Assembly: GCA_966250385.1 (NCBI GenBank)
Contig: CBINHC010000010.1
Span: forward strand, 100,748-164,747
Reading direction: 5' to 3'
Length of the DNA stretch: 64,000 nt
From: DASWTL01 sp966250385
GTDB lineage: Bacteria; Bacteroidota; Bacteroidia; Sphingobacteriales; Sphingobacteriaceae
Shown: in pieces, positions 18,027-29,900 of the stretch
How positions within the stretch are numbered: the stretch's first letter is position 1
How the letters are laid out: the number at the start of each line of letters is the position of its first letter
The notes under the pieces: generated by a model
What the model saw: the letters and a program-made list of their open reading frames with translations, nothing else
Told to the model about the DNA's origin: nothing
Databases searched by the model: none
Made by a program: the position numbers and the translations under genes

Positions 18027-18662
18027 TTAGTCAAAGATAACAAATGAATGTTCCGATTCAGTGTGTTTAAGTGATGTTACCTGCTGGTAGCCCAGTTCTG
18101 CAGATGCCAGGTTCTCCAGAATTTCTGCAGTGGCCATGATCGAACCAAACTCACCGTTCAGGGAGGCCAGACTCACCTGGTGTACCAGTTCGCTCGGAAA
18201 CTTCTCGCCGGTAAACCCGACCTGATCAAAGGCGGCCGTAGCATCGGCAATGACTACAATTTCATAGCCCATATTCGCGGCCATCCGCGCAGTGGTGGAT
18301 ACGCAATGATTGGTAACCAGTCCGCCGATGTACAGCTTCCGGATTCCCTTTTCCTTCAAAACCTCATCCAGGTTGGTGCCGATGAAGGCGCTGTTTACGG
18401 ACTTATCCATAATGGGTTCATTGGGAAGAGGAACCAGGGTTTCAATGAAATCGTTTCCTGGTTGCCCGGCCCGTAAAGGCGAGTTCTCAAAAACCGAATT
18501 ATGGCGGGTATGGATCACCGGTAGACCGTGCTGGCGAAAAAACTCCAGCAGGACACGGGCGTTCCCCTCCGCCTTAGGGTTGTTCCGGTTACCGCCAAAG
18601 TATTCCTCCCGGGCAAAACCTTGCTGGAAATCAATGAGCAAAAGGCCTGTGTCAATATTCAT
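18027..18662 (-). CDS. Isochorismatase-like cysteine hydrolase
   Basis: 211 residues from ATG at 18662. The fold markers are LLLIDFQQGF (catalytic Asp), a Lys in MDKSVNSAFIGTNL, and IGGLVTNHCVSTTARMAANMGYEIVVIADA with the nucleophilic Cys after a cis-peptide-type Val-Thr. The family includes nicotinamidases, N-carbamoylsarcosine amidases and isochorismatases; the exact substrate cannot be told. It is followed directly by tetR. A TetR-type palindrome at 18722-18735 precedes it. Confidence 0.88.
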   Translation of the reverse strand: MNIDTGLLLIDFQQGFAREEYFGGNRNNPKAEGNARVLLEFFRQHGLPVIHTRHNSVFENSPLRAGQPGNDFIETLVPLPNEPIMDKSVNSAFIGTNLDEVLKEKGIRKLYIGGLVTNHCVSTTARMAANMGYEIVVIADATAAFDQVGFTGEKFPSELVHQVSLASLNGEFGSIMATAEILENLASAELGYQQVTSLKHTESEHSFVIFD

Positions 18663-18721
18663 GGTTCTAAATTTATATGTTGGACTTTTTTCGTGCTGCA
18701 ATAATAGAAAATAAAATTAAA

Positions 18722-18735
18722 ACAGACAAGTCTGT
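18722..18735. promoter_or_regulatory. Palindromic operator, probably TetR site 2
   Basis: Identical to the 17424-17437 site (ACAGACAAGTCTGT). On the minus strand a TTG inside the palindrome is followed after 20 bases by TATTATTG, close to the Bacteroidota -33/-7 pattern (TTG, about 19 bases, TAnnTTTG). A bound repressor would cover the -33 element of the isochorismatase-tetR promoter. Confidence 0.72.
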
Positions 18736-18739
18736 CTGA

Positions 18740-19419
18740 TATCTTTCTTTACTTTTCGACGTTACCGACGGCTCGAATACTGATGGCTCCTCTGTCACAG
18801 CAGAAAAAGAACCAGGCGATATTGATTTAAAAACAGATTAGGAGATCACAGGAAGACACGAAAACCCGTTAGAAACGTTCAAATACCTTTCACTCTATGG
18901 AGCTTTTCGGGTAGATGCATTTAATGTCAGAGAATATCTTAGGCAATACCGCTTCTATCCCTGATTTACCGGAGATAGATCCTTTCGGATTGTAGGTTAG
19001 CGATGCAACAAAAGAGTTATGAACGGTTTAGGCGCAAAAACCGGGCAGGTACTTGAAGGAGAATTACTGTCCAGTCACTTCCTGTGCGGATATGGCAAAG
19101 AAAGTTCGGACACGTATTCGTTTGCTGGAAAATACCGCCAAATACAGGAAAATGGAAGGGATTACCGCCCATAAAGATCCAACTACCGTTAATGTAAGAC
19201 GCAAGGAAGCGGGCTTTGCCGGGACCGTGGAACAGTACGCCGGCAAACTTGTTATTGATTACCGTGAATACATATTAGAAGAGGCACTCAGGTTGCGAAA
19301 AAGAAGTGACTCAAGCAGCGTAATGGGTCACCATTCTGCTGGTAACTACTGCATAAGAGGGCAACGGATCAACATGAAGAAGATTAAAAGCTCCGCAGGC
19401 TCTTCATCCGGAATATACG
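18740..19419. other. 680-bp region without a supported gene
   Basis: The region lies upstream of the isochorismatase unit and downstream of the thioredoxin-type gene. A plus-strand frame of 135 codons (19053-19460) has mixed composition, overlaps the end of the thioredoxin-type gene and resembles nothing I know. No clear terminator or repeat was found. Confidence 0.4.
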
Positions 19420-20847
19420 TTAATCAACTATTGCCGATATCGACTTTTCAAGCCGGCTGACATTACCGGGCAGAGCAACGATCTTATTTGTTCTTGCGTC
19501 AACAAGCACCATCACCGGGGTCGAAAGGACATAGTAAGCATTCGCTTCAGGACTATTCACTCCACCCTCAGGCCGGCTGTGTTTCCATCGCGGCAATTCG
19601 CTTTTTGCTTTCTCCCATCGCGAGACTTCCAGATCCGTAAAATCAAGACTCATGGCAAAGACATCGGTATACTTCCTGCCGGTCGTTTCATACCATGGAT
19701 AAAGCTCTTTCACGAGTTCCTTGCAATGATGGCAGTCGGCAGACCAGAACAAGACCAGCTTATAAGGCAAATCCGTTTTATATTTACTGAACAACACCGG
19801 CTTCCCGGAAGCATCCTTGGTCATAAAATCGGGAGCGACCGTGCCCGGAAGCATGGTCTCAATACCTTTTAACCGTTTTTCGATCTCCAGCCTTCTGGAG
19901 GTCAGACAACGCGGGTCCGACAGGTACGTCTGGAGCATCTGTATTCCCGACGGGATATCGAAGCTTTCATAGCCATGGTAAAAATAATCGACCATCCATC
20001 CGTACACCACCGGATGCCCGTGTTTAGCCTGCTCAATGGCTCTTTTTCCGGCCAGCGTAAACAGCGAATCCCTCAGTGAACTGGTAGTCGCCATCGACCC
20101 GTAAATGTTGACATAACCGTTCATCCATTCCCTCAGCTCCCTGGTTTTCAGAATCAGCGGATCGGAAAAGTCAACGCCTTCAAAATAGGTCTCCAGCAAG
20201 CTGTTTACCCGCTGTGCTTCAGTACCCTGCCATGCGATACCAGGAACATGCGTAAACTGCAGTGACCGGCTGAAAAAGCTTGACTTGTGGCTTGCAGACC
20301 AGGTTTCCACCCAGGAATTATATTCCTGCCTCCTTTTTTCAAACTCCCGGATACCAGACTGATAAAAAGCCGACCCAGGCTCATCATATCCGGCCAGGAA
20401 GTTCTGCAGCAGGTTAAGTTTCTCCTTCTTCTTCACATTTTCCATCGCAAATTTCAGTGCCAGCGTATTCTCCAGCTCTCCGGGCTGGAACCAGGTACTG
20501 TCCGGATTATTTACAAACTGGGGATGCACCCACAGCTCCAGATCCTGCGCACTGATGATCACCTGCTTTTCGGAAGGGTATGGTGTACTGCCTGCCGTTT
20601 CTTTATAATCAAAGCGCAGGATAAAGGCACCAGGCAGCAGATCTTCAGGAACAGTCAGCATACCGGTTGAACCGCCCGGGATCGACGGACTCTGCACGAT
20701 CGTCTTCAGGCTGTTACCGGCTAATGACTGCAGGCTGACCTTACTTTCGTGCACTCCGCGTAAATGGATCTTAACACTCAGGTTCTGAGCGCGCAGCTCC
20801 CCACCAAGTCCCAGTAACACAAACAATACGATGATATACTTACTCAT
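19420..20847 (-). CDS. Exported thioredoxin-fold (TlpA-like) protein with long N-terminal domain
   Basis: 475 residues with a signal peptide ending LRAQ. Residues about 22-330 form an extended helical region of the kind found in Bacteroidota TlpA-like proteins. Residues about 335-475 form a thioredoxin domain with APDFMTKDASGKPVLF, LVLFWSADCHHCKELVKEL (active site CHHC) and the cis-Pro segment STPVMVLVDARTNKI. It probably acts as a periplasmic thiol-disulfide reductase. It is transcribed after the giant repeat protein gene in the same direction (78-bp gap), so the two could be co-expressed. Confidence 0.85.
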   Translation of the reverse strand: MSKYIIVLFVLLGLGGELRAQNLSVKIHLRGVHESKVSLQSLAGNSLKTIVQSPSIPGGSTGMLTVPEDLLPGAFILRFDYKETAGSTPYPSEKQVIISAQDLELWVHPQFVNNPDSTWFQPGELENTLALKFAMENVKKKEKLNLLQNFLAGYDEPGSAFYQSGIREFEKRRQEYNSWVETWSASHKSSFFSRSLQFTHVPGIAWQGTEAQRVNSLLETYFEGVDFSDPLILKTRELREWMNGYVNIYGSMATTSSLRDSLFTLAGKRAIEQAKHGHPVVYGWMVDYFYHGYESFDIPSGIQMLQTYLSDPRCLTSRRLEIEKRLKGIETMLPGTVAPDFMTKDASGKPVLFSKYKTDLPYKLVLFWSADCHHCKELVKELYPWYETTGRKYTDVFAMSLDFTDLEVSRWEKAKSELPRWKHSRPEGGVNSPEANAYYVLSTPVMVLVDARTNKIVALPGNVSRLEKSISAIVD

Positions 20848-20925
20848 GATTTAAATTCCCTAATTAAGCGTAATTGATCTTGCTGAACTTGCGCTTCCTG
20901 CCACATGCCGGATTTGTCACGGTCC

Positions 20926-23900
20926 CTATTTGATACAACGGAGAGTAAATCCAAAGTAGGCGTAGCCTGTATTGACACTACTTATGGTACCATTAAAGTT
21001 CAGAAAATACCGACTTGATACAAATACAGAGGCTGAACTGCTGCTCCAGTACCTGCCGGTCGCGCCGCGCTCTTTAAGTGTACCGTCGATATTCAGATAA
21101 CCGGCGGCATGAAGTTTAAGTGCGGAATTAAAAGTATGGCTGCTGTTGAGCCAGTTCTGCGGCGCCCCATCGGCACTTGTCCACTCAGCTGCCGTAGGCA
21201 CCCGCCAGCCTTCGCCCAACATCCCCGCACACGGATCTTTTGCTGCAGGCCAGCTACTCATATCAACATTATAACTCCAGCCCCCCGGAGTGAGGGCGGT
21301 TCCGTCATGCTTGTACCCGTTCGGTGTTCCGTACTGCCAGTACCAGCCCGCTGCAGACGGGTCAGGATCATCAGCTGAGGCAGCCTGTCTGTCGGCACCG
21401 AGATTCTGCGTGATCCAGCACCGGGGTACCCCTGATATGTTGCTGCTGACCACTTCATAAGTGACCGTCTTCGTTTCAGGGGCACCATGGAGACCTTCCT
21501 GATGTGAAACCGTCATGCTGGGGGCACATACCTTAAACGGCAGGACCGGTCCGTAACCCGTGCCCCCGGAATTGGTAGCATAGGCGCGAACATAGTATAC
21601 GGAGCCTTCGGTCAATCCGGTAAGCGTTGCCTGGAAGTCTCCTGATCCATTGCCGGCCGGAACAACGTTATTGTCTACGGTCGGATTACCCGTGGTATTC
21701 CAGACCAGTCCGAGGGCACTGATTTCAACGCCTCCATCCGATGTGATACTTGCTGATCCGGTAACAGAAGACGCCGTCATATCTGAAAGGATGACCTGGC
21801 TTAATACAGGTGCGTTTGGCAGGGTGGTAAACGCCACTTCATTACCATAACCCGTCCCCTGGCTGTTGACGGCATATGCCCTGACGTAGTAAGTGGTCGA
21901 AGGCGTCAGGCCAGTCAGATTACTCGTAAATGGCAGGCTGCCGCCGCCGTGGTTGGTCTTCGTAGCGAGTGCTGTGGTCGGATTTGGCGAGGTACTCCAT
22001 ACGATTCCGCGTGCAGTCACAGCGACTCCTCCATCCCATGTGACGGCCCCCCCGCCTATAGCCGAAGCCTTCGTAATGGAGGTCGGGTCGACCTCCGACG
22101 TCGTGAGCTTTGGAACGGAAAGCGTAGTCAAGCTGTCCAGGTTTCCATAGCCGACTCCAGAGCTGTTTATCGCGTAGGCTCGTAAATAAACCTTGGTACC
22201 TTCAGTCAGTCCGGTCAGCTGAACAGTGAAGCTGTTTGATGTATTAATAACAGCACTGACCCTGCTATCTGCGATGGTCGGCAAACCGGTCGTGCTCCAG
22301 CATACGCCGCGTTCTGTTATTACGCCTCCTCCGTTATCCGTGACATTACCTCCTGAGGTTCCTGAAATCCGCGTTATTGCCGACGGCTTTGTTGTAGTCA
22401 CCACCGCCACCGACGGAATCCTGAGCTCCACCACCTTACTGTAAGCCAGGCCCTGGCCATTGATTGCAAAGGCCCTTAGGTAATAGACCGTTCCGGGTGC
22501 CAGACCAGTCAGCGTATTGGTAAATGATCCGATACCGGCACCATTGAGGAAACGGTTATCATCCACAGTCGGATCTCCGGTCGTATTCCAGACCAGACCA
22601 CGGGAAGTCACCGGAGAACTTCCCTCAGGTGTAACCGCTGCCTGAACATCGGCACTGCTGCCTGTCATATTATTAATAGTGCTGATGGACACGGAAGGAA
22701 GCGCCGGTCCGGAAGACTCCTGGAGACACCGGACGGTATATGCCCACATCTTGTATGCGTTGGTTAAGGCACTTTTCGACGAAGTCAGATCCATGGTCAG
22801 GCCGACACTCGTAGAGGCCGCCTGCGAGCTGCTCCAGTAAACACCCTGGGTGCCGCGCCCGCCAATCACACCGTTGCCGTATGACAGATATCCGCCAGCG
22901 TGCAGCTTCAGCACCGAAGCAAACGTCTGGTTGTAGTTGGACCAGTTTTGCGGCGCTCCGTCAGCGGCCGTCCATTCACTGGAGGTTGGCATACGCCAGC
23001 CGCTCCCCAGCAATTGGCTGCACGGATCGTTCTCAGGCATCCAGTCACTTGATTCAGTAATGCTGGTGATCCACGGGGTATTCGGTGTACGCACCGCACC
23101 CGAGTATTTATAGCCCTGTAACCTGTTAAACTGCCAGTACCACCCTGCTGCTGCCTCGGAGTTATCGGTGGCAGCCGTTGCCTGCCGGTCGGCCCCCAGA
23201 TTCTGGGTGATCCAACAACGCGCATCACCGGAAATATTCGAGCTGGCCACCTTATAGGTAACTTCCTTAGTCTCGGGAGCGCCGTTATGACCGGCGATGT
23301 GCATCACCGTAAAGTCCTCGTTGCAGAAAACAAACGTTTCCGCAGGGCCAAACCCAACCCCCGAACTGTTCCGCGCATAGGACCAGCAATAGTAGACCGG
23401 CCCTTCCTGCAATCCCGACATGACAGCTGCGAAACCACCTGCATCGTCGATAGCACCGGAAGACACAAACATATCGGTACTTAAATCCGGTTCCTGGCCG
23501 GTCGTATTCCAGACAAAGCCCTGCTCCTCGATCGGAGCACCGCCATCTGCGATTACCCGTGCTGCTGCATCGGCTGTCGGCAAATTCATGTTACTGATCA
23601 CAACCTTGGTAAGGGTGGGCTTCAGAGCCGGGACAACGATACTGTCCACGTTTCCATATCCCGTTCCCATACTGTTGGTGGCATATGCGCGTACGTAATA
23701 GGTCCTGCCCGGTAAGAGGGTGGATATCGTCGACACGAATGTTCCCAATCCGGTGCCATTGGCGGTCTTTGTAGCAAGCGCGACCGTCGGCACGCGGTCT
23801 GTTAAACTCCAGACAACACCTCGTGCAGTGACCGCCTTACCTCCATCCGAGGTTATCTGACCGCCGGTGGTTGCAGCGGTTCCGTTAGCATCCAGTACCG

Positions 23901-26900
23901 GCGCTGTGGTAGTCACGGTCGGTATATTGAGCGTCGTAAAGCTTTCTGTCTGACCATAACCAACGCCGACAGCATTTTCCGCATAGGCCCGGACATAGTA
24001 TGTTGTTCCCATTTTCAGGCTGGAAAGATTAATGGTATATGCCCCTGTCGCTGGGGTGGTAGCAGAAGGCACTTTCATGCTTTCGACGGATAACGGGCTA
24101 ATGGTATCATACATCAGGCCTCTTTCCAGGACAGGCAGGCCGCCGTTATCCGTAACATTACCACCGCTTGCCGCTGTATTTCCGGTTACCGAGCCAGGCA
24201 TAGTAGTGGTCACTACCGGAAGTTTCGGCGTAGAGAAGACTGCGGGACTCTGGCTGTAGCCTGTTCCGACCACATTGGTCGCGAATCCCCACACGTAGTA
24301 CGTGGTGCCCGGTAAAAGTCCGGTAAGGGTGGCTCTGATATTCGGGCCGGCACCGTCAGCACTGTAGGTGTGGTCCGCAGGCCCCGGAATTGTTCCGGAA
24401 GTGTTCCATACCAAACCAAGCTTCGTCACCGCCTCACCTCCGTCGCCGGTTATCACGGCGTCTGCATCGGCAGACTCCATCAACCGGTTCGAGATGTTGA
24501 CCGGACCGACTGAAGGCTTCATGGCTTCTGTAGTGAATACAACATCTTCACCGTAGCCGGTTCCCTTGCTGTTCGTTGCGAAGGCCCGCACATAATAGGT
24601 TGTCTTGGGCTGCAATCCGGTAATATTACAGGCGAACGAGCCTGTACCCGAGCCGCTGACCATCTTGGTAGCGAGCGATATGGTCGGTGCAGGACTTGTA
24701 CTCCATACCACTCCCCGTGCGGTTACAGGCGCACCTCCGTCATCAGATACGGCACCGCCACTTTCCCCGCCGTTTGCTGAAACGTTCCGGACGGTATCCC
24801 GTGTGGTGACATCGGGCAGCATGATCTCCATCGTCTTGAAGGATATACCCGTACCATAGCTGATCCCGGCTTCGTTACGGGCATAAGCCCATACATAATA
24901 GGTAGTTGCCGGTTTAAGTCCGCGTATACTGGAAACGAAGGATCCGGTACCCCTGGCGGTTGTATCTACAGTCCGATCAGCTGCCGCGGCAGTCGACGGA
25001 TCATTATACTGGCTCCAGACCACTCCCCGTTCCAGAACAGGGAGCCTTCCTGTGTCAGTCACCTCGCCGCCTACCGAAACCCCCGTTGCCCGAAGGTCTG
25101 TTAACGGACCGGTGGCAGTAAGGGTGGGCACCGTAGCGGTTTCAAATGTTCTGGTGAGCCCATAGGCCACACCCACATCATTGATCGCATAGGCCCTTAT
25201 AAAGTATTTGGTATTCGGAGTGAGCCCGGTTACGATGCTGGTAAAGGCACTACCGTCATTCGTGCCGGAGTAGCTGGTATGGCTGTTTCTCGCTATGACC
25301 GGATTAGGGTCTGTGGCACTCCAGACGACTCCCCATGTATGGACAGGCGAGCCGCCGTCACGGGTAACGGTACCGCCGCTTTTTGCCGTGGTGCCTTTAA
25401 TGTCGGTGGTCCCGGCAGTGATCAGTTCAGCAGACGTGGCAAACATAGAGAACGCAACCGCGTCGCCATAGGCTGTACCCGCACGATTGGTGGCATAGGC
25501 CCGGACATAATAGGTTATTCTGTCTTCCAGACCGATGAGCGTGCTGGCAAAACGAGCCTCAGAAGTTTCGACCGCTGTTCTGTTTACGATCACGGTGTCA
25601 GGGACATAATTGGGATTGGTACTCCAGACCAACCCTCTGGCCGTTACCGGCGCCCCGCCATCATGCTGTATCTCACCTCCGCCCTCGGCTGAATCTTCCG
25701 ACACGGTAAACACTTCGGAAGTGATCACCTTCGGCAGTGCCGGCGGAGTAACAAAACGAAGCTCCTGTCCGTAGCCTGTGCCTGCCCGGTTTATGGCATA
25801 GGCCCTGTAGTAGTATTCGGTCGCCGGAGCAAGATCTTCCATCGTACCGGAGAAATTGCCTTTTCCTCTTCCGTTGAACGCAATTTTGGTAACCAGGCCG
25901 GTGTGGGGTCCGGGTGCAGTGCTCCACACCAGGCCAAAACTGATCACCTCCGTTCCGCCATCACCTGCGATTGAGCCGCCTGCAACAGCCGACCTGGCGG
26001 TGGCAGATGTTGTATCTGAAGTATAGACCTCCGGAGAATCATGGGTTGTAAAACTTCTCTCTTCGCCATAGGCAAGGCCGATGGAGTTTTCAACAAACGC
26101 CCTGACGTAATACGTGGTGCCGCCGACAAGGTGGGCAAGTGCGATACTGAACGTGCCCATGGCCGATCCGCTTTGGGAAATACGATTGACGGTTCCAGCA
26201 TCCGGATCAAAGCCGGACCGGGTACTCCATACCACTCCTCTCGTTGATATCTGTGCGTTGCCATCATCGGTAATCGTACCGCCGGCGACTGCCGTCTGGC
26301 TCCCTGTTACAACGGGAGCATTGGTGGTGATCGTTGCTAAAGTCGGCAAATCGGGAATAGCAGTAACAAAGGATATTTCCGGCCCGTATCCGGTTCCCGC
26401 AATGGAAGTCGCATAGGCGCGGACATAATACCTGGTGGACGGCAGGAGTCCGGTGATATGGCTGGTAAAGTTAACCGCGGCACCCTGCTCTATTCGGTTC
26501 CTGACCAGGGTATCGGGATCAAAACCTTGCTGAGTGCTCCAGACGACACCGCACTTTACAACGGTCGCTCCGCCATTATCAAAGACGCTTCCGCCACCCA
26601 ATGCTCCCTTGTTGGTTATATTCAATGGTGCGGCAGTCGTCACGCCGGGAACAGAGGGCACCCTGATGCTGATCTCCTCACCATAGGAAGTAAATCCGGC
26701 GTCATTGGAGGCGAACGCCCGCAGAAAGTAGGTCACTCCGGGCAAAAGGATGCGCAGGTCCATGGTGAATCTTCCGGTGGTATAACCCGTTTCCGCCGCC
26801 CGGTCGGCTTCAGGCACGCCGGCCGGGTCAAATCCGGGAACGGTACTCCATACCAGCCCCCTGGTGGAAATCTGTGCTCCGCCATCACTGGATATGTTGC

Positions 26901-29900
26901 CACCACCCCTGATGACCGTTGCTGAGAGCACCTCCGGAACAGCCGTTGTTATGGAGGGCGCGACCGGTGGCGCTGTCGTGAACTGCACTTCGTTACCGTA
27001 GGCAATTCCTGCGCTGTTCTCTGCATAGGCCCTTACATAGTAGACCGTGCTTCCTTTTAAGCCGGTCAGGTGGGCTGTAAAGCTTCCGGTTCCTGCACCG
27101 GCGGGAGCGCTTACATGATCACTTACTGTCGGACTGGGATGTGTGCTCCATACGACGCCGTTCCGGCCTACATAGGTTCCCCCGTTGGATGTCACCACTC
27201 CGCCACTGACGGCGGTCGTACTGGTTATGGAAGAAGCGACCTCATTCGTAGTCACCGTGGCATATCGGAGTGTCGTGAACGTCACCTCGTTACCGAAAGT
27301 GATTCCGGCGCTGTTTTCAGCAAAGGCACGTACGTAATAAACGGATCCCGCACGTAGTCCACTGATCGTGGCGGTGAAATTCATCGACCCGGCGTTGATA
27401 ATACGGTTTTGTGCAGGTACGGCAGCAGCATCAAACCCGGGTGTTTCACTCCAGACAATACCCGCATGGGTCACTAAAGCGCCGCCCTTGTCCGTCACCG
27501 TTCCCCCGCTTATTGCCGTACTACCGGTGATGTTTATCGCTTGTCGTGTAACCACTGAAGGTGGTACCGGCGGAGCTGTGGTAAAACTCATCTCCTCCCC
27601 GTATGCTGTCCCGGCAGCATTAGTCGCATAAGCACGTACATAGTAGGTGGTATTGCCCATCAGGTTGTCCATCGCCATGGTGAACTGGCCGATGCCCGGC
27701 CCCCCGCCGGATATACCGGAATAATTCCGGACAGCCGGTGACCGCCATGTACTCCAGACCAGCCCGCTGTTTACCACTGGACTTCCGCCATCGCTGAGAA
27801 TGTCCCCTCCGCCTGTAGCTCCCGTACTGGTGACCGATGATTCAATGATCTGGTTGGTAACAACAGCGGGTGTCGTAAAGGTCCTGAAGATGACCTGCCC
27901 GCCATAGACAATCCCGGCACTGTTCACGGCATAAGCCCGGGCGTAATACGTTTGATTGGTAGAAAGGCCGGTAATCGCAACTGAAAAATTTCCGGTCCCG
28001 CCTCCGCTGTCTGAGAAGCTGTCTTCATCCACTACCGGGTTACCGGTAGTGTTCCAGCAAATACCACGACGGGTTACTGTTGCTCCCCCATCTGAAGAGA
28101 TTCCACCTATCCCGAGAACCCTGTCCGCCGAAATATCAGTAACACCCACGGTAATAACAGTGGGAAGGATAGCCGGAGATGTGGTAAAGGCGACCGGGCT
28201 TCCGTAGCCGGTGCCCGCGCTGTTTATGGCAAAGGCCCTGAGAAAATAAGTAGTATTTGCCTGCAATCCATTTAAGGTACTTATAAAAGCCCCCTTACCG
28301 GAACCGCTTATGATATAACTGTCTGCGATGGTCGGTTCCGGACCGGTACTCCAGCAGACGCCCTTCGATACGACCTCATCACGCCCTTCATCCGTTACGT
28401 TACCTGCTCCTGCCGCCCGGTTATAAGCGAGGACCGAAATGTTCTCATTCGTGGTAACTGTAGGCAGTTTTGCGGTGATGAAACTGACCGTGTCGCCAAA
28501 AGCGGTACCAATATTGTTTGTCGCAAATGCCCGTACCCAGTACACCGTGTTACTGTTAAGCCCGGACAACTGGGCATTAAATATTCCAAGCCCGGACCGG
28601 TTTCCGAGGTCTAATGTTATCCTCCGATCCGAAGTGACAGACCGGGGATCAAAATCAGGCGTTTCGCCCCATACGAATCCCCGCTGGGTTATCTCTGAAA
28701 CGCCTGCACTGGTCACCTCCCCGCTAATCGTCACCTTTAATCCAGACACCGTAGTTTGAGGAAGGGTGAAAACGGTAGGCAGTGAAGTTGTCCTGAAGCT
28801 TGTTTCAGAGCTGTAGGTAGTGCCGACCCGGTTTTTTGCATAGGCCCGAACGTAGTAAAGGGTTCCGGGCTGAAGCGGAGATAAGAAGGTATTGAAGGTC
28901 CCTATATCGCTTGAGGAGTTGTTAACCGAAGGATTGTGCTGTATCCGAGGATCAAGGTAATCCCATGCGGCTATCCTCTCCGTGCTCCAGGCAACTCCCC
29001 GTTCCACAACTTCTGCACCGCCGTTATTGAGGATCGTCACCTGGCTCCTGGCCGAACTGTCGGTAATGTTCGTGATGCTGATATTCGGCGAACTGAGAAC
29101 GGGAGTAGTAGCCGGAAGGGTAGAAAAGGTAACCAGGTTGCCATACGCCGTTCCTATCCGGTTCACCGCATAAGCCCTTACATAGTAAGTCGTGTTCTCG
29201 AGCAGACCGGTCATCCGGGTCGGGAACAATCCCGGGCCGGATCCGTCTTTGGTTATACGCGCTACAGGATCGACGATCGATGCAACGGAATCCAGAAGCG
29301 GATCACCGGTGGTGTTCCATATGATTCCACGGTCTGTTACATTGGATCCTCCTGTACTGGGGATATCACCACCGCTCTCTGCACTTATCGCCTCAATATT
29401 TGCAACAGGCAGGGTAACGATCCGCGGTACAGAAGCATCCGCGGTTTTGAAGGATTTGATCTCCCCATAAGAGATTCCAGAGCCGTTAACTGCGTAAGCC
29501 CTTACATAATAGGTCGTAGAAGCGACAAGTCCGGTAATTAAAGACGGATAAACTCCGGTGCCCCCTGCACCGGACCTGGTTTTTGTAGACAGCAACGTAT
29601 CCAATGTCGCATTGGGATGCCCGCTCCATACAATCCCCTGGTAAATGATGTCCGAGCCGCCGGTGCTCCTGATATCAGCGCCCGACTCAGCCCCGGTATT
29701 GGTAACATAATAGGGATCAAGCGTCGTTACAACAGGCGTGCAGCTGACATCCACCCATTTACCTCCATCATAATACCGGAGAACTTTCGCTATCGCATTG
29801 ATGTAAACGGCTCCTGCCGATAGTCCCGCGGGAGCGGGGTTACTGTTTAACACAGGAAGTTTTGAAATATTCAGCGAGCTGATGGCTGAGAATCCGTTGC

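Noticed and set aside
19053..19460. 135-codon plus-strand frame
   Set aside because: Overlaps the end of a well-supported gene on the other strand, with mixed composition and no recognisable motif.
21109..29823. Many plus-strand frames of 60-200 codons across the giant gene
   Set aside because: They are antisense shadows of the repeat-coding strand and repeat with the same period.
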